A program made the position numbers and the translations under genes. A model generated the notes under the pieces. It saw only the letters and a list, made by a program, of their open reading frames with translations, had not been told where the DNA came from and did no database searches. Positions 26,801 through 35,325 of a DNA stretch of 57,578 bases are shown here, one piece after another. Origin of the DNA: Verrucomicrobiales bacterium (GTDB lineage: Bacteria; Verrucomicrobiota; Verrucomicrobiia; Limisphaerales; UBA9464); contig SXSK01000045.1 in NCBI GenBank assembly GCA_005793375.1, positions 1 to 57,578 on the forward strand. The letters run 5' to 3'. Numbering within the stretch: the stretch's first letter is position 1; every line of letters begins with the position of its first letter.

Positions 26801-29800
26801 GCCAGGAGGCAATCTCTCGGGCACCAACCAAATCAATGTTTCGGTGAGCGACGGTGTGACGACGAGCCAGACCAGCTTTGAATTCCGCGTCACGCCAGTG
26901 GACGATCTCCCAGCGATCTCCGGCATCGCTGACCAACGCATAGCTGCAGGTCTTCCATCTGCTGAAATCCCCTTTGTTGTCGGGGATGCGGAAACTGCTG
27001 CAGCTTCCATCACAGTGGTGGCCGTCTCCGGCGACACTGGACTAATCCCAGCCTCCGGCATCACGCTCGGTGGCAGTGGTGCGAATCGAACCATCATGTT
27101 GACACCTAATGGTGTCAGAACAGGTGACACGGCCATTACGTTGACGGCAACCGACGGAACCGGGCAAAAATTCTCCCGAGTTTTCAGTGTGGTCGTAGCT
27201 AGGAATCTCTCCTATGCGAACAACACGCGCATCAACATCCGAGACCGAGCGACCGGTGATCCGTATCCGGCAGCCGTCACGGTTCCGGCCGACGTGGCCG
27301 GTTTGGTGAGTAGCGTCAGCGTCACACTCCTAGGCTTTAGCCACCCTTATCCCGATGACGTGGATGTGCTTCTGGTCTCCCCGGAAGGAAGAAAAGTTGT
27401 CCTGATGAGCGATGCTGGTGGTGGAGTCGCCGCTAGTAATCTGCGGATGACCTTCACTTCGACCGGAAATCTCCTGCCTGATGAGGCCGCGTTGAGCTCA
27501 ACGACATACCAACCTGCTGATTACGAGCCTGGCGAAACGTTGCCTGCGCCTGCACCGACAGGAGCCTATTCAACGAGTTTGGACGCCTTCCGTGGAGCGA
27601 ATCCAGTCGGTGAATGGAAACTATTCGTCAATGACGACACGTTCCCCGACGGTGGTTCGATCGAAGGTGGATGGTTCCTAATCCTGGATGTCGGACCGAC
27701 ACTCACCACAATCGGCGCTCAGTCCACTCGAGAAGATGTACCCTTAGTCCTGCCCATCACCATCAACGATTCCGATACTATTGCATCGAATGTTGTGATG
27801 ACTGCGACCAGCAGTGCCGATAGCCCTGCCAATCTGCTCTCAAGTCTGCGAATTGAAGGCCTGGGTGCTACACGTAACCTGATTGCCGCGCCATCAACCA
27901 ACATTTTTGGTACGAACCTCATCACGCTCACGCTCACTGATGGACGCGCCACAAACTCCGCCACGTTTGGGCTGACAGTCACCTCTGTGGATGATGCCCC
28001 GACAGTGACCACAGTGACCAACTTGGTGAACATTAATGAAGATGGTTCCACCACAGTCACCTTTAACTACGCCGACATCGATTCCGTGGTTGGAAACAGC
28101 AACGTGGTCGTCGTGACCTCCAACCAGGTTTTGCTACCAAACCACAAGAACAATATAGTTCTGGGTGGTGGAGCGGGCACAGCCACATTGGAACTGACAC
28201 CGTTGGCCAATCAGTTTGGTGACACCGTGGTGACATTCTCCATCACTGACCGCAATTCAACCACGTCTACGAATGTGACATTGCGAGTCTTGCCCATCAA
28301 TGATGCGCCGACCTTCTCGGTCATCACCAATCGGACTGTCATTGCTGGTAGTCCGTCGGAGATCATTCCGTTCACAGTGAACGATGTGGAAACAACTTCC
28401 ACCGACTTGAGCGTCAGGGCTACCTCCTCCAATCAAGCGCTGATTCCGGATTCAAACATAATACTTGATGGAACTCGGGTTGAACGCAGTGTGCAGGTCA
28501 CTCCGATCGGGGTGGTCGGCGGTACTGCGACAATCAACGTTATTATCAGCGATGGCGCTTTGTCAGTGACCAACAGCTTCGTGGTAAACGTAAATCCAGC
28601 TCCTGGATCTAACTTCATCAATACCACACCGATTGTTATTCGAGACAACAATACGGCTACCCCGTTCCCGTCCACCAACGTCGTGAGCGGCGTCGCCGGA
28701 GCTGTTCATCGTGTGTTCGTCACATTAGACGGGTTAAGCCATCCAGTTCCCGATGATATCGACATGCTTCTGGTTGGTCCTGCAGGTCAAAAAGTTATCC
28801 TGATGTCGGATGCAGGCGGAAGGAATCCAATAAACAACGTCAGGCTCCGATTCGACGATCTTGGACAGAGTCTTAGGGACGAAGGTCTGATCGCTTCTGG
28901 GACTAACCGTCCAACGGACTTCGAAGTTAGTGATGCATTCCCCTCAGGTGTTCCGGCCGGGCCATACTCCGACAGCTTGGCTGTATTTAAAGGCACGAAC
29001 CCCAATGGGAATTGGCTGCTCTACGTCATGGATGATTCTGCTCCGGTCGCCGGGAGGATCAACAATGGATGGTCAATAACCATTGAGAGCGCGCCCACGA
29101 TCGCACTCACTTCTTCGACATTGGTGACGTTCAACGAAGACACTACTGCGAACAGCACATTCACAATTGCGGATCCGGCTACAACCGATCTGAGCACGTT
29201 GCAACTCAGTTTCAGTGCGTCGAACCCGACACTAATGCCTGCAGGCAGCGTCACGTTCTCACGCAGTGCTGGTAATATTACTGCTCTACTAAGGCCCGCG
29301 GCCCATGAGTTTGGGACAAACAATCTCACACTGACTGTGACACGCGCCGACGGCGCTACGTCCAGCACGGTAGTGAACATGAATGTTCTGCCTGTAAATC
29401 AACCTCCGACCATTTCACGGTTGACGCAGAAAACGACTACGGAAGATCTGCCCTTGAGCTTCATCTTCATCGTAACGGATTTTGATACCGTGGTGACGAA
29501 CCTCATGTTGACTGCCACATCAGGCAATCCAACGTTGATCACGAGCACCAATCTGTTGCTGCTCGACAGCACCAACGTCTTGGCTCGGATGCCTTCCAAT
29601 GAAATCCGATTCACCTTGCGGCCCAATACAGATCAGATCGGTAATTCCCTGATCACAATTACAGTAACTGACAAGGTTGACGGGGGAATATCGCCCGTGA
29701 TTAGCACGTTCAACTTCGTTGTGAATGGAATCAATGATCCTCCGACGATCACTGGAGTTGCAAACATCGGAACGCAAGCGGGTGCTCCCAGCGCTGCTGC

Positions 29801-32800
29801 TTCCTTCAACATCAGGGACGCGGATTCCGCAACGGTGAACCTGACAGCAACCTCGTCGGATCAGGCCTTGATCAAAAACGCTTCTATCGCCGTAACCCGT
29901 GGCATTGGAGGTAGTTTACCTGGTGTTCAGACAAACACTGTGGTTGTGACACCCGAAGCAGGTGTGGAAGGAAAAGCAACAATCACGCTCACCATCACTG
30001 ATGGAACAACGACCAATGCGACTGCCTTCGACGTAACCATCCGTCCCAGCCGCGATCGAGTCTTCGGAAACTCCAGCGAACTGGTGATTAATGGTAATGG
30101 CCCTGCGGCGACCTACCCATCCACCGTCGAAGTCAGTGGCTTGTCCGGTAAGATTAGAAAACTTGTGGTAAATCTCAATGGCTTCGCACACCGATTCCCT
30201 GATGACGTGGACATGCTATTGGTTGGTCCTCGTGGTGAAAAAATGGTGTTAATGAGCGATGCTGGTGGTGGAAGCTCAGTCACCAACCTTAACCTCAAGT
30301 TCGATGACCAAGCCTCCACGGTTGTTTCCGATGTGAGTTTGGCTTCCGGCACATTCCGTCCCTTCAATTATGAGGGAACGAGTAACGACAGTTTCTCGAG
30401 CCCAGCTCCTGCAGGGCCGTATGGAACGAATTTGGTGTCCTTCGTTGGAACATCACCAAATGGAACATGGTCCCTCTACATTACGGATGATACACCGTCC
30501 GATGCTGGAACCATCAAGAATGGTTGGAGTTTGGCCATCACCACTCAACCTCCCATCGAAGGATTGGCTGATACTACCATCGAGGAAGACTCGACCATTC
30601 GAATTCCCTTCACGATTGGCGAAGAAAGCTTCGTCCCAGCGGAATTCACTCTAAGTGCAGCATCTTCCAACTCCTCACTGGTTGTTGGAACCAATATCAC
30701 ATTCGCCGGATCCGGTACCAACTGGACTGCCACGCTCACCCCAGTGGCCAATGCATTCGGAACTAACGCGATTACATTTATCGCGGCGAGTGCCGACGGC
30801 TTGACTGTGAGTAACAAGTTTGCACTCACGGTGACGCCAGTGAATGACACTCCGTTCATTACTTCGGTCGCGGATCAGGTCATCACCGCAGGATCCAGCT
30901 TGGTCATTCCATTCAGCTACGGAGATGTGGAAACACCAAAACGAGATGTTGGATTCAGCATTCTGGTATCCAATACCGAGTTACTCCCCAACGGCAGTGT
31001 GTTTGTGAATGGGGACAACCTCGTGATCCTGCCTGTTGGTGTTCATACAGGCACCAGTCGGATCTCGATTAATGTGACCGATGCACAGGGACTTGCTAAC
31101 AGCAGCACGTTCACGGTGACTGTGTTCCCGAGCCAGAACCCGGTGTTTGCCAATGAAACGGGTATCAAGGTCGCGGACAACGCTCCGGGCGCGCCTTATC
31201 CTTCGACACTGACGGTCTCTGGAATCAGTGGAACGGTCAGCAAAGTCACCGTCACGCTGAACAGATTCAATCACGCCTTCCCTGACGACGTGGATGTCAT
31301 GCTCGTAGGACCGCAAGGCCAAAAGGTCATGCTCATGAGTGATGCGGGTGGTGGCAATCGACTCGTCGATGCTCGTCTCACCTTTGATGATTCGGCTGCT
31401 GCCAATGTGCCTGACAATGGTGTGATCAGCAGCGGTAGCTACAAGCCATCGAACTACGAAACTGAAAACATGGCGGCTCCGGCGCCAGCTGGCCCTTACA
31501 GCACGGCTCTCAGCGCCTTCAATGGGGTCGATCCGAATGGTGTGTGGTCCTTGTATGTTCAAGACGACACGGCTCCAGACGGTGGCACTATCCTCGCCGG
31601 TTGGCTCCTCAGCGTCGTCACCACGACACCGACCATTAGCGCCGTCGCTGATGTCGTCACGGATGAAGATGTCCCTGTCGTTGTCAACTTCCAGGTCGCT
31701 GATGCGGACACAGCGTTGACTAACTTGGTCGTCGAGGCCCGCAGCAGTGTTGACACTCTGTTGACCCTCAACTTGACCGGAACTGGAGGGAACCGAACTC
31801 TCACCATCACGCCCATTGCGAACCAAAGTGGGACTGAAACAATTACCCTCAGCGTGGGAGATGGAACGTCCTTCGCCCGAAGTCTGTTCAGTGTGACGGT
31901 GAACCCAGTTAACGATGCGCCAACGCTCAGCGCATTGTCGGACAAATCGACTCCCGCTAATCTGAACGCCTCGGTGTCGTTCACGGTCGGTGATGTTGAC
32001 GACGCTGTAACCAATTTGGTTACGGAAGTCTCTAGCTCGAATGCGGCGCTCGGTGTTGCCTCGATCAGCGGAGATGAGGCCGAACGAGTGCTGACCTTTA
32101 TTCCTGCCGGAACACTCGGAAACACAACAATTAGCGTCACGGTTAATGATGGAGACGCAACCGTTACCAAGACGTTTGTGCTGTCGGTTTTGGCGCCATT
32201 GGAGCCGAAGGTTGGTGACCTTCCGGACGTAACCATTAACGAAGACGGAACATTGCAGTTCGCAATATCAATTCAGAACGCCTCTGCAAATCTCACGGTC
32301 AGAGCATCGACTGATAATAAGAGCCTAGTGTCCAGTATTGGTCTGAGCGGTTTCGGACCGAATCGAAATGCTGTGGTGAATCTGGTTCCAGATGCCTCTG
32401 GAAGTGCGATCATCGTCGTCACAGCCCGGGACGACCTCGGTACCCGTACTGAGGCCTTCTTGCTCACGGTGTTGCCGGTCAATGATCCGGTCAGTCTGGA
32501 TCCGATCGTCGACCAGACCACCACATCTGATGTTGCGGCTATCGTGACACTGGGAATCACCGACAAGGACACGGACCGAGCCAATATGGTTTACTCGGCA
32601 ACCTTCTCGAACACGAACCTCGTGAGCGGTGTGCAGTTCGTGGATAACGGAACGGCAATGCAAGCCATTGTGAATCTAGTGACTAATCAGACTGGTTTGT
32701 CCTCGGTCACACTGACAGTCAGTGACGGTGGCAACAGCGTTTCTCGCTCATTCGCACTCCTGGTATCTGCGGCACCGAAAGCGCCTAGCATCAGTGAGAT

Positions 32801-33287
32801 TCTGGATGCGACCATCGATGCGAACACCTCGCTCACTACTGGCTTCACGATTAGTGGAACGCCTTCCTTCAGCCTCGTGGTTACGGGTGCATCGGAAAAC
32901 GTCGACTTGGTTTCTAGCGTCGTGATTAGTGGGGTTGGTTCCACTCGTTCCGCGCTGGTCACACTCGTGCCTAAGCGATCTGGTACGGCCACCATTACAG
33001 TAACCGCTGTCAATGAATTCGGGACGACCACGGAAAGCTTCGTACTCACGGTGGTTCCAGTTGTGGAACCGGAACCGGCTCTATTGGCCGCCAGTGTTGT
33101 TGAAGGTAACTTCACCATCGCTGTCACGGGAACTCCCAACGCTCAGCTCGTCATCGAAGGATCTTCTAATCTGAGTACTTGGACCACCGTCGGAAACATC
33201 ACCTTGGATGCAGCTGGCAAAGGCCAGTTCACTGTACCTGTAGCCGCCGTCGATGGTGCCAGGACGTATCGCGCTAGGAACCCCTAG
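23847..33287 (+). CDS. giant exported protein with seven P-domain repeats and Ig/cadherin-like domains
   Basis: A 3146-residue protein with a signal peptide (residues about 10-31, cleavage near AFA-Q). It contains seven copies of a proprotein-convertase P-domain starting near residues 41, 408, 769, 1129, 1596, 2079 and 2440. Each opens with a phrase like 'I.I.DN..A.PYPS', has 'PDDVDVLLVGP.G.KV.LMSDAGG', and ends 'NG.WSLYV.DD....G.I..GW'. Between them lie cadherin/Ig-like units marked by 'VNDAPT'. Four or five more such units follow, then a C-terminal domain of about 70 residues (EGSSNLSTWTTVGNITLD) common at the ends of verrucomicrobial exported proteins. No protease domain accompanies the P-domains. 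It is likely an adhesin or surface fibre, with no catalytic motif seen. Confidence 0.9.
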   Translation: MNSTHVYLLRRLCVFVVAVAAMVLSFGKAFAQFTLTQTVPITINDNSTASPYPSAIVSSNLLGIITKVTVTLTGMNHGYPDDVDVLLVGPNGKKVMLMSDTGGGVDLRGTDITFDATATPSLSDEGAIVTGTYKPTDINEAQEIFSTVTAPYENSLADFVGENPNNTWQLYVKDDSFSDAGFITSWSLNLFTTPLIGLVTNIVRTVEDVPGTLTLTLQDSSTAAAVLTVTGTSPNLSFVNTNGFSSTGTGLERTLTITPVANAFGTNTLTVTVSDGLGTASTNFTFIVTPVNDGPSISLSTNRVFTTAGNVTTTSNIVTAVISDIDTDISALVLSSVSANPSVVADGAAVFTAGTGGTNTVVIAPNAGATGAAIVSLRVSDGAITNSADVEVVVNPVTYAVFGNGAPIRINDATNATPYPSIFSVANIPGNIARLSVVLADVNHSNPADLKALLVSPSGRSVVLMGGAGGANALSRTRITFDENAAATIPNGAAITTGAYKTADYIPGTTLPAPAPSTNISTTGLSGLNGSDPNGTWSLYVIDTANGSTGAITGGFLVNIFPAPTINGIETKYFTDEDTAFTVNFTVADFDGTVTNVTVSSGDASLFTGVVTRTGNNVALVVTPGSNRFGTNTLSVVATDNNGFIETKTFTVGVRPVNDTPTLSNISKQTTRAGIPLGPIGFTVGDVESDPGTLVVTFGSSNQKLIPTSNIVLTGAGANRSMTIYPAGVLAGNAELTVFVSDGSASSSKTLEIAVTDAPNPLFENPGLITFNENTTASPYPASINVSGLLGSVASIKVTLIGFNHTGPDDADILLQGPTGKKVSLMSDAGGVNGVVNAQIVFDGASGNLLPDEAQIVSGTFAPSNYGGAEVFPQTTTNVVDSSLTTFVGTNPNGVWSLFVLDDETGNRGAQISGGWHLSIQTQPVLSSIPTQTTTEDTALRVGLLIGDSQPGVNYTITPTAGTPATLVKEFRLEGTGASRSLTIVPGGNLSGTNQINVSVSDGVTTSQTSFEFRVTPVDDLPAISGIADQRIAAGLPSAEIPFVVGDAETAAASITVVAVSGDTGLIPASGITLGGSGANRTIMLTPNGVRTGDTAITLTATDGTGQKFSRVFSVVVARNLSYANNTRINIRDRATGDPYPAAVTVPADVAGLVSSVSVTLLGFSHPYPDDVDVLLVSPEGRKVVLMSDAGGGVAASNLRMTFTSTGNLLPDEAALSSTTYQPADYEPGETLPAPAPTGAYSTSLDAFRGANPVGEWKLFVNDDTFPDGGSIEGGWFLILDVGPTLTTIGAQSTREDVPLVLPITINDSDTIASNVVMTATSSADSPANLLSSLRIEGLGATRNLIAAPSTNIFGTNLITLTLTDGRATNSATFGLTVTSVDDAPTVTTVTNLVNINEDGSTTVTFNYADIDSVVGNSNVVVVTSNQVLLPNHKNNIVLGGGAGTATLELTPLANQFGDTVVTFSITDRNSTTSTNVTLRVLPINDAPTFSVITNRTVIAGSPSEIIPFTVNDVETTSTDLSVRATSSNQALIPDSNIILDGTRVERSVQVTPIGVVGGTATINVIISDGALSVTNSFVVNVNPAPGSNFINTTPIVIRDNNTATPFPSTNVVSGVAGAVHRVFVTLDGLSHPVPDDIDMLLVGPAGQKVILMSDAGGRNPINNVRLRFDDLGQSLRDEGLIASGTNRPTDFEVSDAFPSGVPAGPYSDSLAVFKGTNPNGNWLLYVMDDSAPVAGRINNGWSITIESAPTIALTSSTLVTFNEDTTANSTFTIADPATTDLSTLQLSFSASNPTLMPAGSVTFSRSAGNITALLRPAAHEFGTNNLTLTVTRADGATSSTVVNMNVLPVNQPPTISRLTQKTTTEDLPLSFIFIVTDFDTVVTNLMLTATSGNPTLITSTNLLLLDSTNVLARMPSNEIRFTLRPNTDQIGNSLITITVTDKVDGGISPVISTFNFVVNGINDPPTITGVANIGTQAGAPSAAASFNIRDADSATVNLTATSSDQALIKNASIAVTRGIGGSLPGVQTNTVVVTPEAGVEGKATITLTITDGTTTNATAFDVTIRPSRDRVFGNSSELVINGNGPAATYPSTVEVSGLSGKIRKLVVNLNGFAHRFPDDVDMLLVGPRGEKMVLMSDAGGGSSVTNLNLKFDDQASTVVSDVSLASGTFRPFNYEGTSNDSFSSPAPAGPYGTNLVSFVGTSPNGTWSLYITDDTPSDAGTIKNGWSLAITTQPPIEGLADTTIEEDSTIRIPFTIGEESFVPAEFTLSAASSNSSLVVGTNITFAGSGTNWTATLTPVANAFGTNAITFIAASADGLTVSNKFALTVTPVNDTPFITSVADQVITAGSSLVIPFSYGDVETPKRDVGFSILVSNTELLPNGSVFVNGDNLVILPVGVHTGTSRISINVTDAQGLANSSTFTVTVFPSQNPVFANETGIKVADNAPGAPYPSTLTVSGISGTVSKVTVTLNRFNHAFPDDVDVMLVGPQGQKVMLMSDAGGGNRLVDARLTFDDSAAANVPDNGVISSGSYKPSNYETENMAAPAPAGPYSTALSAFNGVDPNGVWSLYVQDDTAPDGGTILAGWLLSVVTTTPTISAVADVVTDEDVPVVVNFQVADADTALTNLVVEARSSVDTLLTLNLTGTGGNRTLTITPIANQSGTETITLSVGDGTSFARSLFSVTVNPVNDAPTLSALSDKSTPANLNASVSFTVGDVDDAVTNLVTEVSSSNAALGVASISGDEAERVLTFIPAGTLGNTTISVTVNDGDATVTKTFVLSVLAPLEPKVGDLPDVTINEDGTLQFAISIQNASANLTVRASTDNKSLVSSIGLSGFGPNRNAVVNLVPDASGSAIIVVTARDDLGTRTEAFLLTVLPVNDPVSLDPIVDQTTTSDVAAIVTLGITDKDTDRANMVYSATFSNTNLVSGVQFVDNGTAMQAIVNLVTNQTGLSSVTLTVSDGGNSVSRSFALLVSAAPKAPSISEILDATIDANTSLTTGFTISGTPSFSLVVTGASENVDLVSSVVISGVGSTRSALVTLVPKRSGTATITVTAVNEFGTTTESFVLTVVPVVEPEPALLAASVVEGNFTIAVTGTPNAQLVIEGSSNLSTWTTVGNITLDAAGKGQFTVPVAAVDGARTYRARNP

Positions 33288-33310
33288 TCGATGAACTAGC
33301 TGAAACCTCA

Positions 33311-33412
33311 GCCCTTCGGATTCCAATCCAAAGGGCGAAGGGAAGTAGGCGACGGGGCTGACCTAGCTCCTCAGACAAGCGGCCCGGTCGATCTCGACCG
33401 GGCCTTTTCTTT
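33311..33412 (+). terminator. strong rho-independent terminator after the giant gene
   Basis: A perfect GC-rich hairpin at 33381-33404 (GGCCCGGTCG, loop ATCT, CGACCGGGCC) is followed by TTTTCTTT. An imperfect hairpin (GCCCTTCGGAT against ATCCAAAGGGC) lies just before it at 33311-33336. Together they end transcription of the long gene. Confidence 0.88.
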
Positions 33413-33500
33413 GGGCGCATCTCCAAGTGGTCGGTGGTGCATTTGTTGTCTGGGTGGCCAGCCGTAGAGGCTACTCGCACTCCCGGAAATAAGGCGGCCT

Positions 33501-33531
33501 TTTGGAGTCGGGCAGGGACTGCCGTTTTCTG
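33501..33531. repeat. REP-like palindromic element, copy A
   Basis: TTTGGAGTCGGGCAGGGACT then GCCGTTTTCT. The core GGCAG-GGA-CTGCC can form a hairpin. The 31 bases match the second copy at 50037-50067 except for a few positions. Two copies in non-coding gaps about 16.5 kb apart suggest a dispersed REP-type family. Confidence 0.6.
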
Positions 33532-33752
33532 CCCTACGCACCAGGAGATGTCCGTGAACGGGACGCTGACTGTATCGAAAGAGACCCCTCTGGCGTTACT
33601 AATGAACAGAATTTAACTTGCGATTGTCTCGGGGATCTCAAGGCATGCCCATAGGTTGAAACTGAGCTCGATACCGAGTTCATTGCTTCAAAGCACCCCG
33701 GCCAATTGGGGCCTATTCTTCTTGCATGCAAGGTGGAACGGAAGGAACCGGA

Positions 33753-33786
33753 GGGGTCTCGCGGAGGCGCGGAGACGCGGAGGAAA
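33753..33786. repeat. GCGGAG-type low-complexity repeat
   Basis: Near-tandem GCGGAGGC / GCGGAGAC / GCGGAGGA units lie in the gap. Similar 'cgcggaggcgcggag' runs occur in intergenic DNA of several environmental bacteria (general recollection), so this may be a dispersed element. Confidence 0.4.
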
Positions 33787-33897
33787 GGGGCAAGACGGCC
33801 GTTTTTTGGATCATCCAATGTTTCTTGGCACACATTCCTTGGGTCAGGACTCGAACCAAGCGGCTAAAGGGGCTGCCATTGCCTTGGCTGGACGGAA

Positions 33898-35280
33898 TCA
33901 AAGAGCCTTCAATTTGATGTTTTTGAACCAACAAGGGGAACCGTGGTCTTGGAGACCAATGTAGCCTTTTTGAGGATGGTCCCGGTAGGCGATGTCGAAT
34001 TTGTGTTGAGTACCATCTGGCCGACGATTGGCGCTGGTAAACTTCGATAGATCAATCTCATTGACCCGCTCCCGATTGAGTTCGACTTCGATGCGGTAAT
34101 CGCGAGCAGTGAGCTGGAGGTGATTCCACTCACCTACGGGTCGCATCGCGTTGCGTGTCGGTTTGCACAAGTCGTATAAGGCACCGCTGTCGTGAAATCC
34201 CGCAGTGGTCGTATCGTCGAGTGCAATTTCAAGTCCATTGAATCCGACATCTTTTCCTGGGCTCGGCGTCAGTGAGGCTGTTCGGAGAAACACCCCACTG
34301 TTGCAGTGAGGACTGAGCTTGAAATCGAGCGCCAGGACAAAATTGGACCACTGTTGAGTGTGCACGAGCATGTAATGGCCGGCGCGGTGCGGGTTAAGGG
34401 TACCCTGTTGGATCGGGTTGCGAGGAGCCGAGCGGTCACTGTTCATCCATCCGGCAGACGTTTTGCCATCGAACAATAACTCCCAACCCTCCCGTTTCTC
34501 CACATCACTCAACGTATTGTCGGGAGTGTGTTGAAGGGATTTAACGCGGACATTTCGATAGCGGACATATTGTTTAGTAAAATCGCCGCCCCCATGTACT
34601 TGAAGGCCGATGGAGCCTCGATCCGGATGGCGTAGCGCTTCTGTGTCTTGCCAGTCGCAGAACTTGACACCATTGATCCAGGTCGTGATAGCCGGGGGGT
34701 TTCCGACAATGCGGGCACGCAACTCGTTCCACTCGCCATGGCGCCAGAATTTTGGCCACGCTTCTGGGCGCACCGGTAGCGATGGTTTCAGAGGGGCGAT
34801 GACTTCTCGAATTTCGGTGACTCGTTCCAAAAATGAAAAACTGCGAAGGCTAGGCCGGGCGCCCAGGCCTCCTTCGCCGTAGATACCCATCAGATTCCCG
34901 TTGGCGTGGTAATCGATCATGGCCTGGAAGGTGGTCCCATCTTCAGTGCTGCGGAGGAATAGGCCGCTATCGGGTCCAAAATCATTGTTCATCTCGAGTG
35001 CCACCTCGAAGTCTCCAAACAACTCGTCGGTAAGAATGATCCCTCCATTGCCAGGGATATCTTGCGAACCAACAATGGCACCCTGTTCGATCACCCACTT
35101 ACCACCGGATTGATTTCCGCTGGCACGACTGTGTCCTGTCTTGGAACTAGTATGCCAGCCATTGAGTGTTTTACCGTCGAAGAGGGGCCTGAATCCTTCG
35201 GCGTCAACCTCGGCGGCACGAAGGGTCAAGGACGCCAGGAACGCCGTTAGAATTATTGGGACTAAATGCTTGGGGTTCAT
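33898..35280 (-). CDS. secreted protein with two 3-keto-disaccharide hydrolase (DUF1080) domains
   Basis: This 460-residue protein has a signal peptide (residues 1-22) and two tandem DUF1080 jelly-roll domains. Domain 1 begins FRPLFDGKTLNGWH near 31 and includes SGLFLRS and NELRARIVG. Domain 2 begins WELLFDGKTSAGWM near 268 and includes NSGVFLRT and NHLQLTARD. Characterised members cleave glycosides after oxidation to the 3-keto form. It lies 45 bases after a Gfo/Idh/MocA gene on the same strand, which could make the 3-keto substrate. Most family members have one domain, so the duplication is notable. The protein probably acts in the periplasm. Confidence 0.88.
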   Translation of the reverse strand: MNPKHLVPIILTAFLASLTLRAAEVDAEGFRPLFDGKTLNGWHTSSKTGHSRASGNQSGGKWVIEQGAIVGSQDIPGNGGIILTDELFGDFEVALEMNNDFGPDSGLFLRSTEDGTTFQAMIDYHANGNLMGIYGEGGLGARPSLRSFSFLERVTEIREVIAPLKPSLPVRPEAWPKFWRHGEWNELRARIVGNPPAITTWINGVKFCDWQDTEALRHPDRGSIGLQVHGGGDFTKQYVRYRNVRVKSLQHTPDNTLSDVEKREGWELLFDGKTSAGWMNSDRSAPRNPIQQGTLNPHRAGHYMLVHTQQWSNFVLALDFKLSPHCNSGVFLRTASLTPSPGKDVGFNGLEIALDDTTTAGFHDSGALYDLCKPTRNAMRPVGEWNHLQLTARDYRIEVELNRERVNEIDLSKFTSANRRPDGTQHKFDIAYRDHPQKGYIGLQDHGSPCWFKNIKLKAL

Positions 35281-35325
35281 AGACGAGATGGAAGGTGCGG
35301 GTTTCGCTAAGAGACGCGTGAGTTC

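Larger units (their letters stand above)
33413..33897. other. intergenic stretch with dispersed-repeat candidates
   Basis: There is no convincing gene in these 485 bases. It holds one copy of a short palindromic element (33501-33531), also seen near 50035, and a purine-rich run at 33753-33786 built on GCGGAGGCGCGGAGACGCGG. Short open frames here look like by-products of these repeats. Confidence 0.5.

Noticed and set aside
23847..33287. CRISPR-like or satellite repeats
   Set aside because: The repetition is at protein level with diverged DNA and intact reading frame; there are no short identical repeats with regular spacers.
33835..33880. tRNA-like T-loop (GGTTCGAGTCC on the minus strand)
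   Set aside because: No acceptor, D or anticodon stems can be drawn around it, and the T-stem does not pair fully.
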